The notes under the pieces: model-generated | Told to the model about the DNA's origin: nothing | Databases searched by the model: none | Seen by the model: the letters and a program-made list of their open reading frames with translations, nothing else | Part shown: positions 1 to 9,646 of the stretch, one piece after another | Numbering within the stretch: position 1 is the stretch's first letter | How the letters are laid out: every line of letters begins with the position of its first letter | Assembly (NCBI GenBank): GCA_030407315.1 | Contig: JALQPE010003102.1 | Coordinates: forward strand, 1 to 37,784 | DNA length: 37,784 nucleotides | Direction: 5' to 3' | Source of the DNA: Asparagopsis taxiformis | Taxonomy: Eukaryota > Rhodophyta > Florideophyceae > Bonnemaisoniales > Bonnemaisoniaceae | Program-made: the position numbers and the translations under genes

Positions 1-202
1 AATTCTGCAAAACATATGCAATTTTTTTTCCCAACCGGCAATTTATTGGAATCGAGGTGCGTGATGGCATTGAGAGGGTCAGCCAACATATCGATATGTC
101 TTTTATGGATAGATGGAGCGAATGAATGTGGTCGGGGGCATTGTATGATTGTGGCCTTTGTTGGCGGGGAGATTGAAAATCCTGGACGCACGTGGAGCAA
201 GC
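1..202. other. Partial spacer before 5S copy 1
   Basis: This is the right-hand part of a spacer, cut by the window start. It differs from the interior consensus in several places: a longer T run near 22-29, and altered sequence about 148-182 (extra or missing bases around the usual GTGGAGCTTTGTTGCGG and TTGAAATACC stretches). I see no gene in it. Confidence 0.8.
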
Positions 203-320
203 ACATTCGGCATACCAAGCTGACATGCGCCCCATCCCATCCCGAACTGGGAAGCTAAGTCGCTTCGGGCGAGTTTAGTACTGAGGTGAGGATCACTCGG
301 GAATCGCTCGTGCTGAATGT
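203..320 (+). rRNA. 5S rRNA copy 1, 118 nt, two deletions
   Basis: Compared with the reference copy it lacks one C of the CGGCC block at the end of helix I and one G of the helix IV loop. If real, these would damage the gene. They fit the general excess of one-base indels near this window end. Confidence 0.9.
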
Positions 321-823
321 TTTGTTTTGCTTCCACATCGAAACTATTTTTCTGGCGCCATCAGGAGGCCATCCTGCACTTCCATTCATCTTTCCCAGCG
401 GAGTATCCTCATTATGACCCCCTTACAGCACTCGATCCTTCCCGCTCATTCGACCATTTCTTTTATACGCGGGTACCTATGAGAATCACGAAAAGTACCC
501 CCTGGATTCGCCCGTTCCAATAGTCCACTCCGTTCTGCACCTCTCGGATTTCTGGTCCATGTGGAGCTGTTGACTGGCCAAGTGACAGAGGGCATTTGGG
601 GACCATTTTTAATGCCGAAATTCTGCAAAACATATGCAATTTTTATCCCAACCGGCAATTTATTGGAATCGAGGTGCGTGATGGCATTGAGAGGGTCAGC
701 CAACATATCGATATGTCTTTTATGGATAGATGGAGCGAATGAATGTGGGGTCTGAGTGGGGCATTGTGGAGCTTTGGAGGTGTTGCGGTGAGATTGAAAT
801 ACCTGGACGCACGTGGAGCAAGC
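321..823. other. Atypical spacer between copies 1 and 2
   Basis: The first 410 bases follow the consensus with short homopolymer losses (for example C5 instead of C6 near 498-502, and G4 instead of G5 near 598). From about 745 to 785 the sequence departs clearly: the usual GTGGTCGGGGGCATTGTATG stretch is replaced by a G-rich variant with repeated GTGGGG and GGAGGTG-like pieces. No gene is seen. Confidence 0.75.
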
Positions 824-943
824 ACATTCGGCCATACCAAGCTGACATGCGCCCCATCCCATCCCGAACTGGGAAGCTAAGTCGCTTCGGGCGAGTTTAG
901 TACTGAGGTGAGGGATCACTCGGGAATCGCTCGTGCTGAATGT
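824..943 (+). rRNA. 5S rRNA copy 2
   Basis: 120 nt with no difference from the reference copy. The terminator behind it is shortened to T4-G-T3. Confidence 0.95.
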
Positions 944-1444
944 TTTGTTTCTTCCACATCGAAACTATTTTTCTGGCGCCATCAGGAGGCCATCCTGCAC
1001 TTCCATTCATCTTTCCCAGCGGAGTATCCTCATTATGACCCCTTACAGCACTCGATCCTTCCCGCTCATTCGACCATTTTCTTTTATACGCGGGTACCTA
1101 TGAGAATCACGAAAAGTACCCCCCTGGATTCGCCCGTTCCAAAATAGTCCACTCCGTTCTGCACCTCTCGGATTTCTGGTCCATGTGGAGCTGTTGACTG
1201 GCCAAGTGACAGAGGGCATTTGGGGGACCATTTTTAATGCCGAAATTCTGCAAAACATATGCAATTTTTATCCCAACCGGCAATTTATTGGAATCGAGGT
1301 GCGTGATGGCATTGAGAGGGTCAGCCAACATATCGATATGTCTTTTATGGATAGATGGAGCGAATGAATGTGGTCGGGGGCATTGTATGATTGTGGAGCT
1401 TTGTTGCGGTGAGATTGAAATACCTGGACGCACGTGGAGCAAGC

Positions 1445-1563
1445 ACATTCGGCCATACCAAGCTGACATGCGCCCCATCCCATCCCGAACTGGGAAGCTA
1501 AGTCGCTTCGGGCGAGTTAGTACTGAGGTGAGGGATCACTCGGGAATCGCTCGTGCTGAATGT
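1445..1563 (+). rRNA. 5S rRNA copy 3, 119 nt
   Basis: One T is missing from the TTT run at gene positions 73-75, at the edge of the intermediate element. The rest matches the reference. Confidence 0.92.
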
Positions 1564-2064
1564 TTTGTTTTGCTTCCACATCGAAACTATTTTTCTGGCG
1601 CCATCAGGAGGCCATCCTGCACTTCCATTCATCTTTCCCAGCGGAGTATCCTCATTATGACCCCCTTACAGCACTCGATCCTTCCCGCTCATTCGACCAT
1701 TTTCTTTTATACGCGGGTACCTATGAGAATCACGAAAAGTACCCCCTGGATTCGCCCGTTCCAATAGTCCACTCCGTTCTGCACCTCTCGGGATTTCTGG
1801 TCCATGTGGAGCTGTTGACTGGCCAAGTGACAGAGGGCATTTGGGGGACCATTTTTAATGCCGAAATTCTGCAAAACATATGCAATTTTTATCCCAACCG
1901 GCAATTTATTGGAATCGAGGTGCGTGATGGCATTGAGAGGGTCAGCCAACATATCGATATGTCTTTTATGGATAGATGGAGCGAATGAATGTGGTCGGGG
2001 CATTGTATGATTGTGGAGCTTTGTTGCGGTGAGATTGAAATACCTGGACGCACGTGGAGCAAGC

Positions 2065-2184
2065 ACATTCGGCCATACCAAGCTGACATGCGCCCCATCC
2101 CATCCCGAACTGGGAAGCTAAGTCGCTTCGGGCGAGTTTAGTACTGAGGTGAGGGATCACCGGGGAATCGCTCGTGCTGAATGT
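2065..2184 (+). rRNA. 5S rRNA copy 4, two changes in helix IV region
   Basis: 120 nt. Gene positions 97-98 read CG instead of TC (equally, one T lost and one G gained). The terminator begins with T5 instead of T4. Confidence 0.92.
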
Positions 2185-2689
2185 TTTTGTTTTGCTTCCA
2201 CATCGAAACTATTTTTCTGGCGCCATCAGGAGGCCATCCGCACTTCCATTCATCTTTCCCAGCGGAGTATCCTCATTATGACCCCCTTTACAGCACTCGA
2301 TCCTTCCGCTCATTCGACCATTTTCTTTTATACGCGGGTACCTATGAGAATCACGAAAAGTACCCCCCTGGATTCGCCCCGTTCCAATAGTCCACTCCGT
2401 TCTGCACCTCTCGGATTTCTGGTCCATGTGGAGCTGTTGACTGGCCAAGTGACACAGAGGGCATTTGGGGGACCATTTTTAATGCCGAAATTCTGCAAAA
2501 CATATGCAATTTTTATCCCAAACGGCAAATTTTTGGAATCGAGGTGCGTGATGGCATTGAGAGGGTCAGCCAACATATCGATATGTCTTTTATGGATAGA
2601 TGGAGCGAATGAATGTGGTCGGGGGCATTGTATGATTGTGGAGCTTTGTTGCGGTGAGATTGAAATACCTGGACGCACGTGGAGCAAGC

Positions 2690-2809
2690 ACATTCGGCCA
2701 TACCAAGCTGACATGCGCCCCATCCCATCCCGAACTGGGAAGCTAAGTCGCTTCGGGCGAGTTTAGTACTGAGGTGAGGGATCACTCGGGAATCGCTCGT
2801 GCTGAATGT
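2690..2809 (+). rRNA. 5S rRNA copy 5
   Basis: 120 nt as in the reference. It is followed by T5-G-T3 instead of T4-G-T4. Confidence 0.95.
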
Positions 2810-3307
2810 TTTTGTTTGCTTCCACATCGAAACTATTTTTCTGGCGCCATCAGGAGGCCATCCTGCACTTCCATTCATCTTTCCCAGCGGAGTATCCTCA
2901 TTATGACCCCCTTACAGCACTCGATCCTTCCCGCTCATTCGACCATTTTCTTTTATACGCGGGTACCTATGAGAATCACGAAAAGTACCCCCCTGGATTC
3001 GCCCGTTCCAATAGTCCACTCCGTTCTGCACCTCTCGGATTTCTGGTCCATGTGGAGCTGTTGACGGGCAAGTGACAGAGGCATTTGGGGGACCATTTTT
3101 AATGCCGAAATTCTGCAAAAATATGCAATTTTTATCCAACCGGCAATTTATTGGAATCGAGGTGCGTGATGGCATTGAGAGGGTCAGCCAACATATCGAT
3201 ATGTCTTTTATGGATAGATGGAGCGAATGAATGTGGTCGGGGGCATTGTATGATTGTGGAGCTTTGTTGCGGTGAGATTGAAATACCTGGACGCACGTGG
3301 AGCAAGC

Positions 3308-3427
3308 ACATTCGGCCATACCAAGCTGACATGCGCCCCATCCCATCCCGAACTGGGAAGCTAAGTCGCTTCGGGCGAGTTTAGTACTGAGGTGAGGGAT
3401 CACTCGGGAATCGCTCGTGCTGAATGT
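3308..3427 (+). rRNA. 5S rRNA copy 6, first copy of the uniform block
   Basis: 120 nt as in the reference. The spacer before it still carries indels (last seen near 3136-3137); from here the units become uniform. Confidence 0.96.
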
Positions 3428-3899
3428 TTTGTTTTGCTTCCACATCGAAACTATTTTTCTGGCGCCATCAGGAGGCCATCCTGCACTTCCATTCATCTTT
3501 CCCAGCGGAGTATCCTCATTATGACCCCCTTACAGCACTCGATCCTTCCCGCTCATTCGACCATTTTCTTTTATACGCGGGTACCTATGAGAATCACGAA
3601 AAGTACCCCCCTGGATTCGCCCGTTCCAATAGTCCACTCCGTTCTGCACCTCTCGGATTTCTGGTCCATGTGGAGCTGTTGACTGGCCAAGTGACAGAGG
3701 GCATTTGGGGGACCATTTTTAATGCCGAAATTCTGCAAAACATATGCAATTTTTATCCCAACCGGCAATTTATTGGAATCGAGGTGCGTGATGGCATTGA
3801 GAGGGTCAGCCAACATATCGATATGTCTTTTATGGATAGATGGAGCGAATGAATGTGGTCGGGGGCATTGTATGATTGTGGAGCTTTGTTGCGGTGAGA

Positions 3900-3907
3900 T
3901 TGAAATA
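3900..3907 (+). promoter_or_regulatory. Possible weak TATA-like element upstream of 5S
   Basis: TTGAAATA lies at about -30 to -23 from the predicted 5S start, where several eukaryotic lineages carry an A/T-rich element helping RNA polymerase III start-site choice. It is a poor TATA match, conserved in all copies except copy 1. The position is suggestive only. Confidence 0.3.
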
Positions 3908-3915
3908 CCTGGACG

Positions 3916-3921
3916 CACGTG
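3916..3921. promoter_or_regulatory. CACGTG motif just upstream of 5S
   Basis: A perfect CACGTG palindrome ends 9 bp before the predicted 5S start. In many eukaryotes this hexamer is bound by basic helix-loop-helix or bZIP factors. It overlaps one of three GTGGAGC motifs in the unit (3878-3884, 3919-3925, 4292-4298). Function here is unproven. Confidence 0.25.
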
Positions 3922-3929
3922 GAGCAAGC

Positions 3930-4049
3930 ACATTCGGCCATACCAAGCTGACATGCGCCCCATCCCATCCCGAACTGGGAAGCTAAGTCGCTTCGGGCGA
4001 GTTTAGTACTGAGGTGAGGGATCACTCGGGAATCGCTCGTGCTGAATGT
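3930..4049 (+). rRNA. 5S rRNA copy 7 (reference copy)
   Basis: 5S rRNA of the large ribosomal subunit. The ends were set by helix I: ACATTCGGC at 1-9 pairs with GCTGAATGT at 112-120, with one G-U pair, giving 120 nt, the usual size. Helix II is AAGC (16-19) with GCTT (61-64) and GAC (21-23) with GTC (58-60), leaving a bulged U. Helix III is CCCA (30-33) with TGGG (47-50). Helix V is CGAG (69-72) with CTCG (107-110). Helix IV is GTGA (85-88) with TCAC (93-96), closed by a GGGA loop. Conserved eukaryotic blocks are CGGCCATACC, AGCTAAG, CGGGC, TTTAGTACTGAGGTG and TCGGGAATC. The internal promoter lies in the second half and a T4-G-T4 terminator follows. The exact mature ends are inferred from pairing; a shift of one or two bases is possible. 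Confidence 0.96.
3981..4028 (+). promoter_or_regulatory. Internal RNA polymerase III control region of 5S gene (A box, intermediate element, C box)
   Basis: Aligned without gaps to the well-studied animal 5S control region, the A box falls at 3981-3995 (AGCTAAGTCGCTTCG), the intermediate element at 3998-4003 (CGAGTT) and the C box at 4011-4028 (GAGGTGAGGGATCACTCG). In the 5S family this region is bound by TFIIIA, which recruits TFIIIC and TFIIIB. The register and spacing are seen in the sequence; factor binding is inferred from the family. The same region is present in every copy, with small indels in several outer copies. Confidence 0.8.
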
Positions 4050-4057
4050 TTTGTTTT
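4049..4057 (+). terminator. RNA polymerase III terminator, T4-G-T4
   Basis: A run of four T starts at the last base of the 5S helix, then one G, then four more T. Four or more T on the coding strand is the standard RNA polymerase III stop signal, and a doubled run is a common backup. The same arrangement follows all interior copies. Outer copies vary: T4-G-T3 after copy 2, T5 after copies 4, 5 and 61, and T3-G-T4 after copy 59. Confidence 0.85.
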
Positions 4058-4200
4058 GCTTCCACATCGAAACTATTTTTCTGGCGCCATCAGGAGGCCA
4101 TCCTGCACTTCCATTCATCTTTCCCAGCGGAGTATCCTCATTATGACCCCCTTACAGCACTCGATCCTTCCCGCTCATTCGACCATTTTCTTTTATACGC

Positions 4201-4230
4201 GGGTACCTATGAGAATCACGAAAAGTACCC
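4201..4230. repeat. Inverted repeat GGGTAC / GTACCC in spacer
   Basis: Six-base arms separated by 18 bp could form a small hairpin. The right arm runs into a C6 tract (4228-4233) that varies to C5 in some units. The arms contain a KpnI-type GGTACC site, present once per unit. No function can be assigned. Confidence 0.4.
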
Positions 4231-4434
4231 CCCTGGATTCGCCCGTTCCAATAGTCCACTCCGTTCTGCACCTCTCGGATTTCTGGTCCATGTGGAGCTG
4301 TTGACTGGCCAAGTGACAGAGGGCATTTGGGGGACCATTTTTAATGCCGAAATTCTGCAAAACATATGCAATTTTTATCCCAACCGGCAATTTATTGGAA
4401 TCGAGGTGCGTGATGGCATTGAGAGGGTCAGCCA

Positions 4435-4448
4435 ACATATCGATATGT
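4435..4448. repeat. 14-bp perfect palindrome in spacer
   Basis: ACATATCGATATGT equals its own reverse complement and recurs in every unit, about 105-120 bp upstream of the next 5S start. It could be a dimeric protein site or chance. It stays intact even in the error-rich outer units that I checked. Confidence 0.5.
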
Positions 4449-4551
4449 CTTTTATGGATAGATGGAGCGAATGAATGTGGTCGGGGGCATTGTATGATTG
4501 TGGAGCTTTGTTGCGGTGAGATTGAAATACCTGGACGCACGTGGAGCAAGC

Positions 4552-4671
4552 ACATTCGGCCATACCAAGCTGACATGCGCCCCATCCCATCCCGAACTGG
4601 GAAGCTAAGTCGCTTCGGGCGAGTTTAGTACTGAGGTGAGGGATCACTCGGGAATCGCTCGTGCTGAATGT
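4552..4671 (+). rRNA. 5S rRNA copy 8
   Basis: Same 120 nt as the reference copy (3930-4049). Confidence 0.96.
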
Positions 4672-5173
4672 TTTGTTTTGCTTCCACATCGAAACTATTT
4701 TTCTGGCGCCATCAGGAGGCCATCCTGCACTTCCATTCATCTTTCCCAGCGGAGTATCCTCATTATGACCCCCTTACAGCACTCGATCCTTCCCGCTCAT
4801 TCGACCATTTTCTTTTATACGCGGGTACCTATGAGAATCACGAAAAGTACCCCCCTGGATTCGCCCGTTCCAATAGTCCACTCCGTTCTGCACCTCTCGG
4901 ATTTCTGGTCCATGTGGAGCTGTTGACTGGCCAAGTGACAGAGGGCATTTGGGGGACCATTTTTAATGCCGAAATTCTGCAAAACATATGCAATTTTTAT
5001 CCCAACCGGCAATTTATTGGAATCGAGGTGCGTGATGGCATTGAGAGGGTCAGCCAACATATCGATATGTCTTTTATGGATAGATGGAGCGAATGAATGT
5101 GGTCGGGGGCATTGTATGATTGTGGAGCTTTGTTGCGGTGAGATTGAAATACCTGGACGCACGTGGAGCAAGC

Positions 5174-5293
5174 ACATTCGGCCATACCAAGCTGACATGC
5201 GCCCCATCCCATCCCGAACTGGGAAGCTAAGTCGCTTCGGGCGAGTTTAGTACTGAGGTGAGGGATCACTCGGGAATCGCTCGTGCTGAATGT
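5174..5293 (+). rRNA. 5S rRNA copy 9
   Basis: Same 120 nt as the reference copy. Confidence 0.96.
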
Positions 5294-5795
5294 TTTGTTT
5301 TGCTTCCACATCGAAACTATTTTTCTGGCGCCATCAGGAGGCCATCCTGCACTTCCATTCATCTTTCCCAGCGGAGTATCCTCATTATGACCCCCTTACA
5401 GCACTCGATCCTTCCCGCTCATTCGACCATTTTCTTTTATACGCGGGTACCTATGAGAATCACGAAAAGTACCCCCCTGGATTCGCCCGTTCCAATAGTC
5501 CACTCCGTTCTGCACCTCTCGGATTTCTGGTCCATGTGGAGCTGTTGACTGGCCAAGTGACAGAGGGCATTTGGGGGACCATTTTTAATGCCGAAATTCT
5601 GCAAAACATATGCAATTTTTATCCCAACCGGCAATTTATTGGAATCGAGGTGCGTGATGGCATTGAGAGGGTCAGCCAACATATCGATATGTCTTTTATG
5701 GATAGATGGAGCGAATGAATGTGGTCGGGGGCATTGTATGATTGTGGAGCTTTGTTGCGGTGAGATTGAAATACCTGGACGCACGTGGAGCAAGC

Positions 5796-5915
5796 ACATT
5801 CGGCCATACCAAGCTGACATGCGCCCCATCCCATCCCGAACTGGGAAGCTAAGTCGCTTCGGGCGAGTTTAGTACTGAGGTGAGGGATCACTCGGGAATC
5901 GCTCGTGCTGAATGT
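5796..5915 (+). rRNA. 5S rRNA copy 10
   Basis: Same 120 nt as the reference copy. The spacer behind it has the only interior difference, C5 instead of C6 at 6094-6098. Confidence 0.96.
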
Positions 5916-6416
5916 TTTGTTTTGCTTCCACATCGAAACTATTTTTCTGGCGCCATCAGGAGGCCATCCTGCACTTCCATTCATCTTTCCCAGCGGAGTA
6001 TCCTCATTATGACCCCCTTACAGCACTCGATCCTTCCCGCTCATTCGACCATTTTCTTTTATACGCGGGTACCTATGAGAATCACGAAAAGTACCCCCTG
6101 GATTCGCCCGTTCCAATAGTCCACTCCGTTCTGCACCTCTCGGATTTCTGGTCCATGTGGAGCTGTTGACTGGCCAAGTGACAGAGGGCATTTGGGGGAC
6201 CATTTTTAATGCCGAAATTCTGCAAAACATATGCAATTTTTATCCCAACCGGCAATTTATTGGAATCGAGGTGCGTGATGGCATTGAGAGGGTCAGCCAA
6301 CATATCGATATGTCTTTTATGGATAGATGGAGCGAATGAATGTGGTCGGGGGCATTGTATGATTGTGGAGCTTTGTTGCGGTGAGATTGAAATACCTGGA
6401 CGCACGTGGAGCAAGC

Positions 6417-6536
6417 ACATTCGGCCATACCAAGCTGACATGCGCCCCATCCCATCCCGAACTGGGAAGCTAAGTCGCTTCGGGCGAGTTTAGTACTGAG
6501 GTGAGGGATCACTCGGGAATCGCTCGTGCTGAATGT
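6417..6536 (+). rRNA. 5S rRNA copy 11
   Basis: Same 120 nt as the reference copy; it starts 621 bp after copy 10. Confidence 0.96.
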
Positions 6537-7038
6537 TTTGTTTTGCTTCCACATCGAAACTATTTTTCTGGCGCCATCAGGAGGCCATCCTGCACTTCCA
6601 TTCATCTTTCCCAGCGGAGTATCCTCATTATGACCCCCTTACAGCACTCGATCCTTCCCGCTCATTCGACCATTTTCTTTTATACGCGGGTACCTATGAG
6701 AATCACGAAAAGTACCCCCCTGGATTCGCCCGTTCCAATAGTCCACTCCGTTCTGCACCTCTCGGATTTCTGGTCCATGTGGAGCTGTTGACTGGCCAAG
6801 TGACAGAGGGCATTTGGGGGACCATTTTTAATGCCGAAATTCTGCAAAACATATGCAATTTTTATCCCAACCGGCAATTTATTGGAATCGAGGTGCGTGA
6901 TGGCATTGAGAGGGTCAGCCAACATATCGATATGTCTTTTATGGATAGATGGAGCGAATGAATGTGGTCGGGGGCATTGTATGATTGTGGAGCTTTGTTG
7001 CGGTGAGATTGAAATACCTGGACGCACGTGGAGCAAGC

Positions 7039-7158
7039 ACATTCGGCCATACCAAGCTGACATGCGCCCCATCCCATCCCGAACTGGGAAGCTAAGTCGC
7101 TTCGGGCGAGTTTAGTACTGAGGTGAGGGATCACTCGGGAATCGCTCGTGCTGAATGT
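7039..7158 (+). rRNA. 5S rRNA copy 12
   Basis: Same 120 nt as the reference copy. Confidence 0.96.
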
Positions 7159-7660
7159 TTTGTTTTGCTTCCACATCGAAACTATTTTTCTGGCGCCATC
7201 AGGAGGCCATCCTGCACTTCCATTCATCTTTCCCAGCGGAGTATCCTCATTATGACCCCCTTACAGCACTCGATCCTTCCCGCTCATTCGACCATTTTCT
7301 TTTATACGCGGGTACCTATGAGAATCACGAAAAGTACCCCCCTGGATTCGCCCGTTCCAATAGTCCACTCCGTTCTGCACCTCTCGGATTTCTGGTCCAT
7401 GTGGAGCTGTTGACTGGCCAAGTGACAGAGGGCATTTGGGGGACCATTTTTAATGCCGAAATTCTGCAAAACATATGCAATTTTTATCCCAACCGGCAAT
7501 TTATTGGAATCGAGGTGCGTGATGGCATTGAGAGGGTCAGCCAACATATCGATATGTCTTTTATGGATAGATGGAGCGAATGAATGTGGTCGGGGGCATT
7601 GTATGATTGTGGAGCTTTGTTGCGGTGAGATTGAAATACCTGGACGCACGTGGAGCAAGC

Positions 7661-7780
7661 ACATTCGGCCATACCAAGCTGACATGCGCCCCATCCCATC
7701 CCGAACTGGGAAGCTAAGTCGCTTCGGGCGAGTTTAGTACTGAGGTGAGGGATCACTCGGGAATCGCTCGTGCTGAATGT
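7661..7780 (+). rRNA. 5S rRNA copy 13
   Basis: Same 120 nt as the reference copy. Confidence 0.96.
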
Positions 7781-8282
7781 TTTGTTTTGCTTCCACATCG
7801 AAACTATTTTTCTGGCGCCATCAGGAGGCCATCCTGCACTTCCATTCATCTTTCCCAGCGGAGTATCCTCATTATGACCCCCTTACAGCACTCGATCCTT
7901 CCCGCTCATTCGACCATTTTCTTTTATACGCGGGTACCTATGAGAATCACGAAAAGTACCCCCCTGGATTCGCCCGTTCCAATAGTCCACTCCGTTCTGC
8001 ACCTCTCGGATTTCTGGTCCATGTGGAGCTGTTGACTGGCCAAGTGACAGAGGGCATTTGGGGGACCATTTTTAATGCCGAAATTCTGCAAAACATATGC
8101 AATTTTTATCCCAACCGGCAATTTATTGGAATCGAGGTGCGTGATGGCATTGAGAGGGTCAGCCAACATATCGATATGTCTTTTATGGATAGATGGAGCG
8201 AATGAATGTGGTCGGGGGCATTGTATGATTGTGGAGCTTTGTTGCGGTGAGATTGAAATACCTGGACGCACGTGGAGCAAGC

Positions 8283-8402
8283 ACATTCGGCCATACCAAG
8301 CTGACATGCGCCCCATCCCATCCCGAACTGGGAAGCTAAGTCGCTTCGGGCGAGTTTAGTACTGAGGTGAGGGATCACTCGGGAATCGCTCGTGCTGAAT
8401 GT
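8283..8402 (+). rRNA. 5S rRNA copy 14
   Basis: Same 120 nt as the reference copy. Confidence 0.96.
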
Positions 8403-8904
8403 TTTGTTTTGCTTCCACATCGAAACTATTTTTCTGGCGCCATCAGGAGGCCATCCTGCACTTCCATTCATCTTTCCCAGCGGAGTATCCTCATTATGAC
8501 CCCCTTACAGCACTCGATCCTTCCCGCTCATTCGACCATTTTCTTTTATACGCGGGTACCTATGAGAATCACGAAAAGTACCCCCCTGGATTCGCCCGTT
8601 CCAATAGTCCACTCCGTTCTGCACCTCTCGGATTTCTGGTCCATGTGGAGCTGTTGACTGGCCAAGTGACAGAGGGCATTTGGGGGACCATTTTTAATGC
8701 CGAAATTCTGCAAAACATATGCAATTTTTATCCCAACCGGCAATTTATTGGAATCGAGGTGCGTGATGGCATTGAGAGGGTCAGCCAACATATCGATATG
8801 TCTTTTATGGATAGATGGAGCGAATGAATGTGGTCGGGGGCATTGTATGATTGTGGAGCTTTGTTGCGGTGAGATTGAAATACCTGGACGCACGTGGAGC
8901 AAGC

Positions 8905-9024
8905 ACATTCGGCCATACCAAGCTGACATGCGCCCCATCCCATCCCGAACTGGGAAGCTAAGTCGCTTCGGGCGAGTTTAGTACTGAGGTGAGGGATCAC
9001 TCGGGAATCGCTCGTGCTGAATGT
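8905..9024 (+). rRNA. 5S rRNA copy 15
   Basis: Same 120 nt as the reference copy. Confidence 0.96.
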
Positions 9025-9526
9025 TTTGTTTTGCTTCCACATCGAAACTATTTTTCTGGCGCCATCAGGAGGCCATCCTGCACTTCCATTCATCTTTCCC
9101 AGCGGAGTATCCTCATTATGACCCCCTTACAGCACTCGATCCTTCCCGCTCATTCGACCATTTTCTTTTATACGCGGGTACCTATGAGAATCACGAAAAG
9201 TACCCCCCTGGATTCGCCCGTTCCAATAGTCCACTCCGTTCTGCACCTCTCGGATTTCTGGTCCATGTGGAGCTGTTGACTGGCCAAGTGACAGAGGGCA
9301 TTTGGGGGACCATTTTTAATGCCGAAATTCTGCAAAACATATGCAATTTTTATCCCAACCGGCAATTTATTGGAATCGAGGTGCGTGATGGCATTGAGAG
9401 GGTCAGCCAACATATCGATATGTCTTTTATGGATAGATGGAGCGAATGAATGTGGTCGGGGGCATTGTATGATTGTGGAGCTTTGTTGCGGTGAGATTGA
9501 AATACCTGGACGCACGTGGAGCAAGC

Positions 9527-9646
9527 ACATTCGGCCATACCAAGCTGACATGCGCCCCATCCCATCCCGAACTGGGAAGCTAAGTCGCTTCGGGCGAGTT
9601 TAGTACTGAGGTGAGGGATCACTCGGGAATCGCTCGTGCTGAATGT
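9527..9646 (+). rRNA. 5S rRNA copy 16
   Basis: Same 120 nt as the reference copy. Confidence 0.96.

Larger units (their letters stand above)
4046..4474 (+). other. Open frame of 142 codons across the spacer, unrecognised, coding status doubtful
   Basis: The ATG lies in the last bases of the 5S gene, directly after an in-frame TGA, and the frame runs to TGA 77 bp before the next 5S gene. I do not recognise the product. No signal peptide or membrane segment is evident. By hand count, in the last 67 codons a purine is first in about 42 and T is first in about 11 but second in about 25, which resembles coding sequence. Against this, long frames also run on the other strand and across the 5S gene itself, there is no evident promoter, and the start overlaps an RNA gene. 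The frame is intact in 48 of the 49 spacers behind copies 6-54 and shifted in the spacer after copy 10 by a missing C. It is best read as chance or a relic of a captured gene fragment. Confidence 0.15.
4050..4551. other. Reference 5S spacer (502 bp), representative of all interior spacers
   Basis: The intergenic spacer is of mixed composition without simple-sequence repeats. From left to right it holds: the terminator T runs; a small hairpin CAGGA-GGCCA-TCCTG (4091-4105); a GGGTAC...GTACCC inverted repeat (4201-4230) ending in a C6 run; several T4-T5 runs; a 14-bp palindrome (4435-4448); and the promoter-proximal stretch before the next 5S gene. I find no tRNA-like B box, no U-snRNA-like sequence and no second rRNA. 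A 142-codon open frame covers most of it and is listed separately. Confidence 0.85.

Noticed and set aside
3930..4049. Bacterial or organellar 5S rRNA
   Set aside because: The CCCGAAC loop is reminiscent of bacterial 5S, but the eukaryotic A box, intermediate element and C box register, the T4-G-T4 terminator and the long tandem array without 16S/23S point to a nuclear eukaryotic gene.
4014..4304. 96-codon plus-strand frame starting with GTG inside the 5S C box
   Set aside because: It begins within the 5S gene, depends on a non-ATG start and has no recognisable product; it is a shadow of the rRNA gene.
4383..4475. Possible spliced-leader RNA gene in the spacer: an exon-like stretch ending GAG followed by a GTGCGT donor-like site
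   Set aside because: Some eukaryotes do carry spliced-leader genes in 5S spacers, so I looked. There is no convincing Sm site (CTTTTATGG is a poor match) and no clear first stem-loop, and the exon matches no leader I know. RNA-seq 5' ends would settle it.
4050..4551. U1, U2, U4, U5 or U6 snRNA, or a tRNA, hidden in the spacer
   Set aside because: No ACAGAGA block in context, no U5 loop, no U1 5' end and no GGTTCGA-type B box were found. The weak resemblance of AGCTTTG to the start of U4 does not continue.
4193..4585. 130-codon minus-strand open frame, repeated in each unit
   Set aside because: It runs antisense through the 5' part of the 5S gene and overlaps the plus-strand spacer frame. 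It has no recognisable domain and simply reflects a low density of stop codons.
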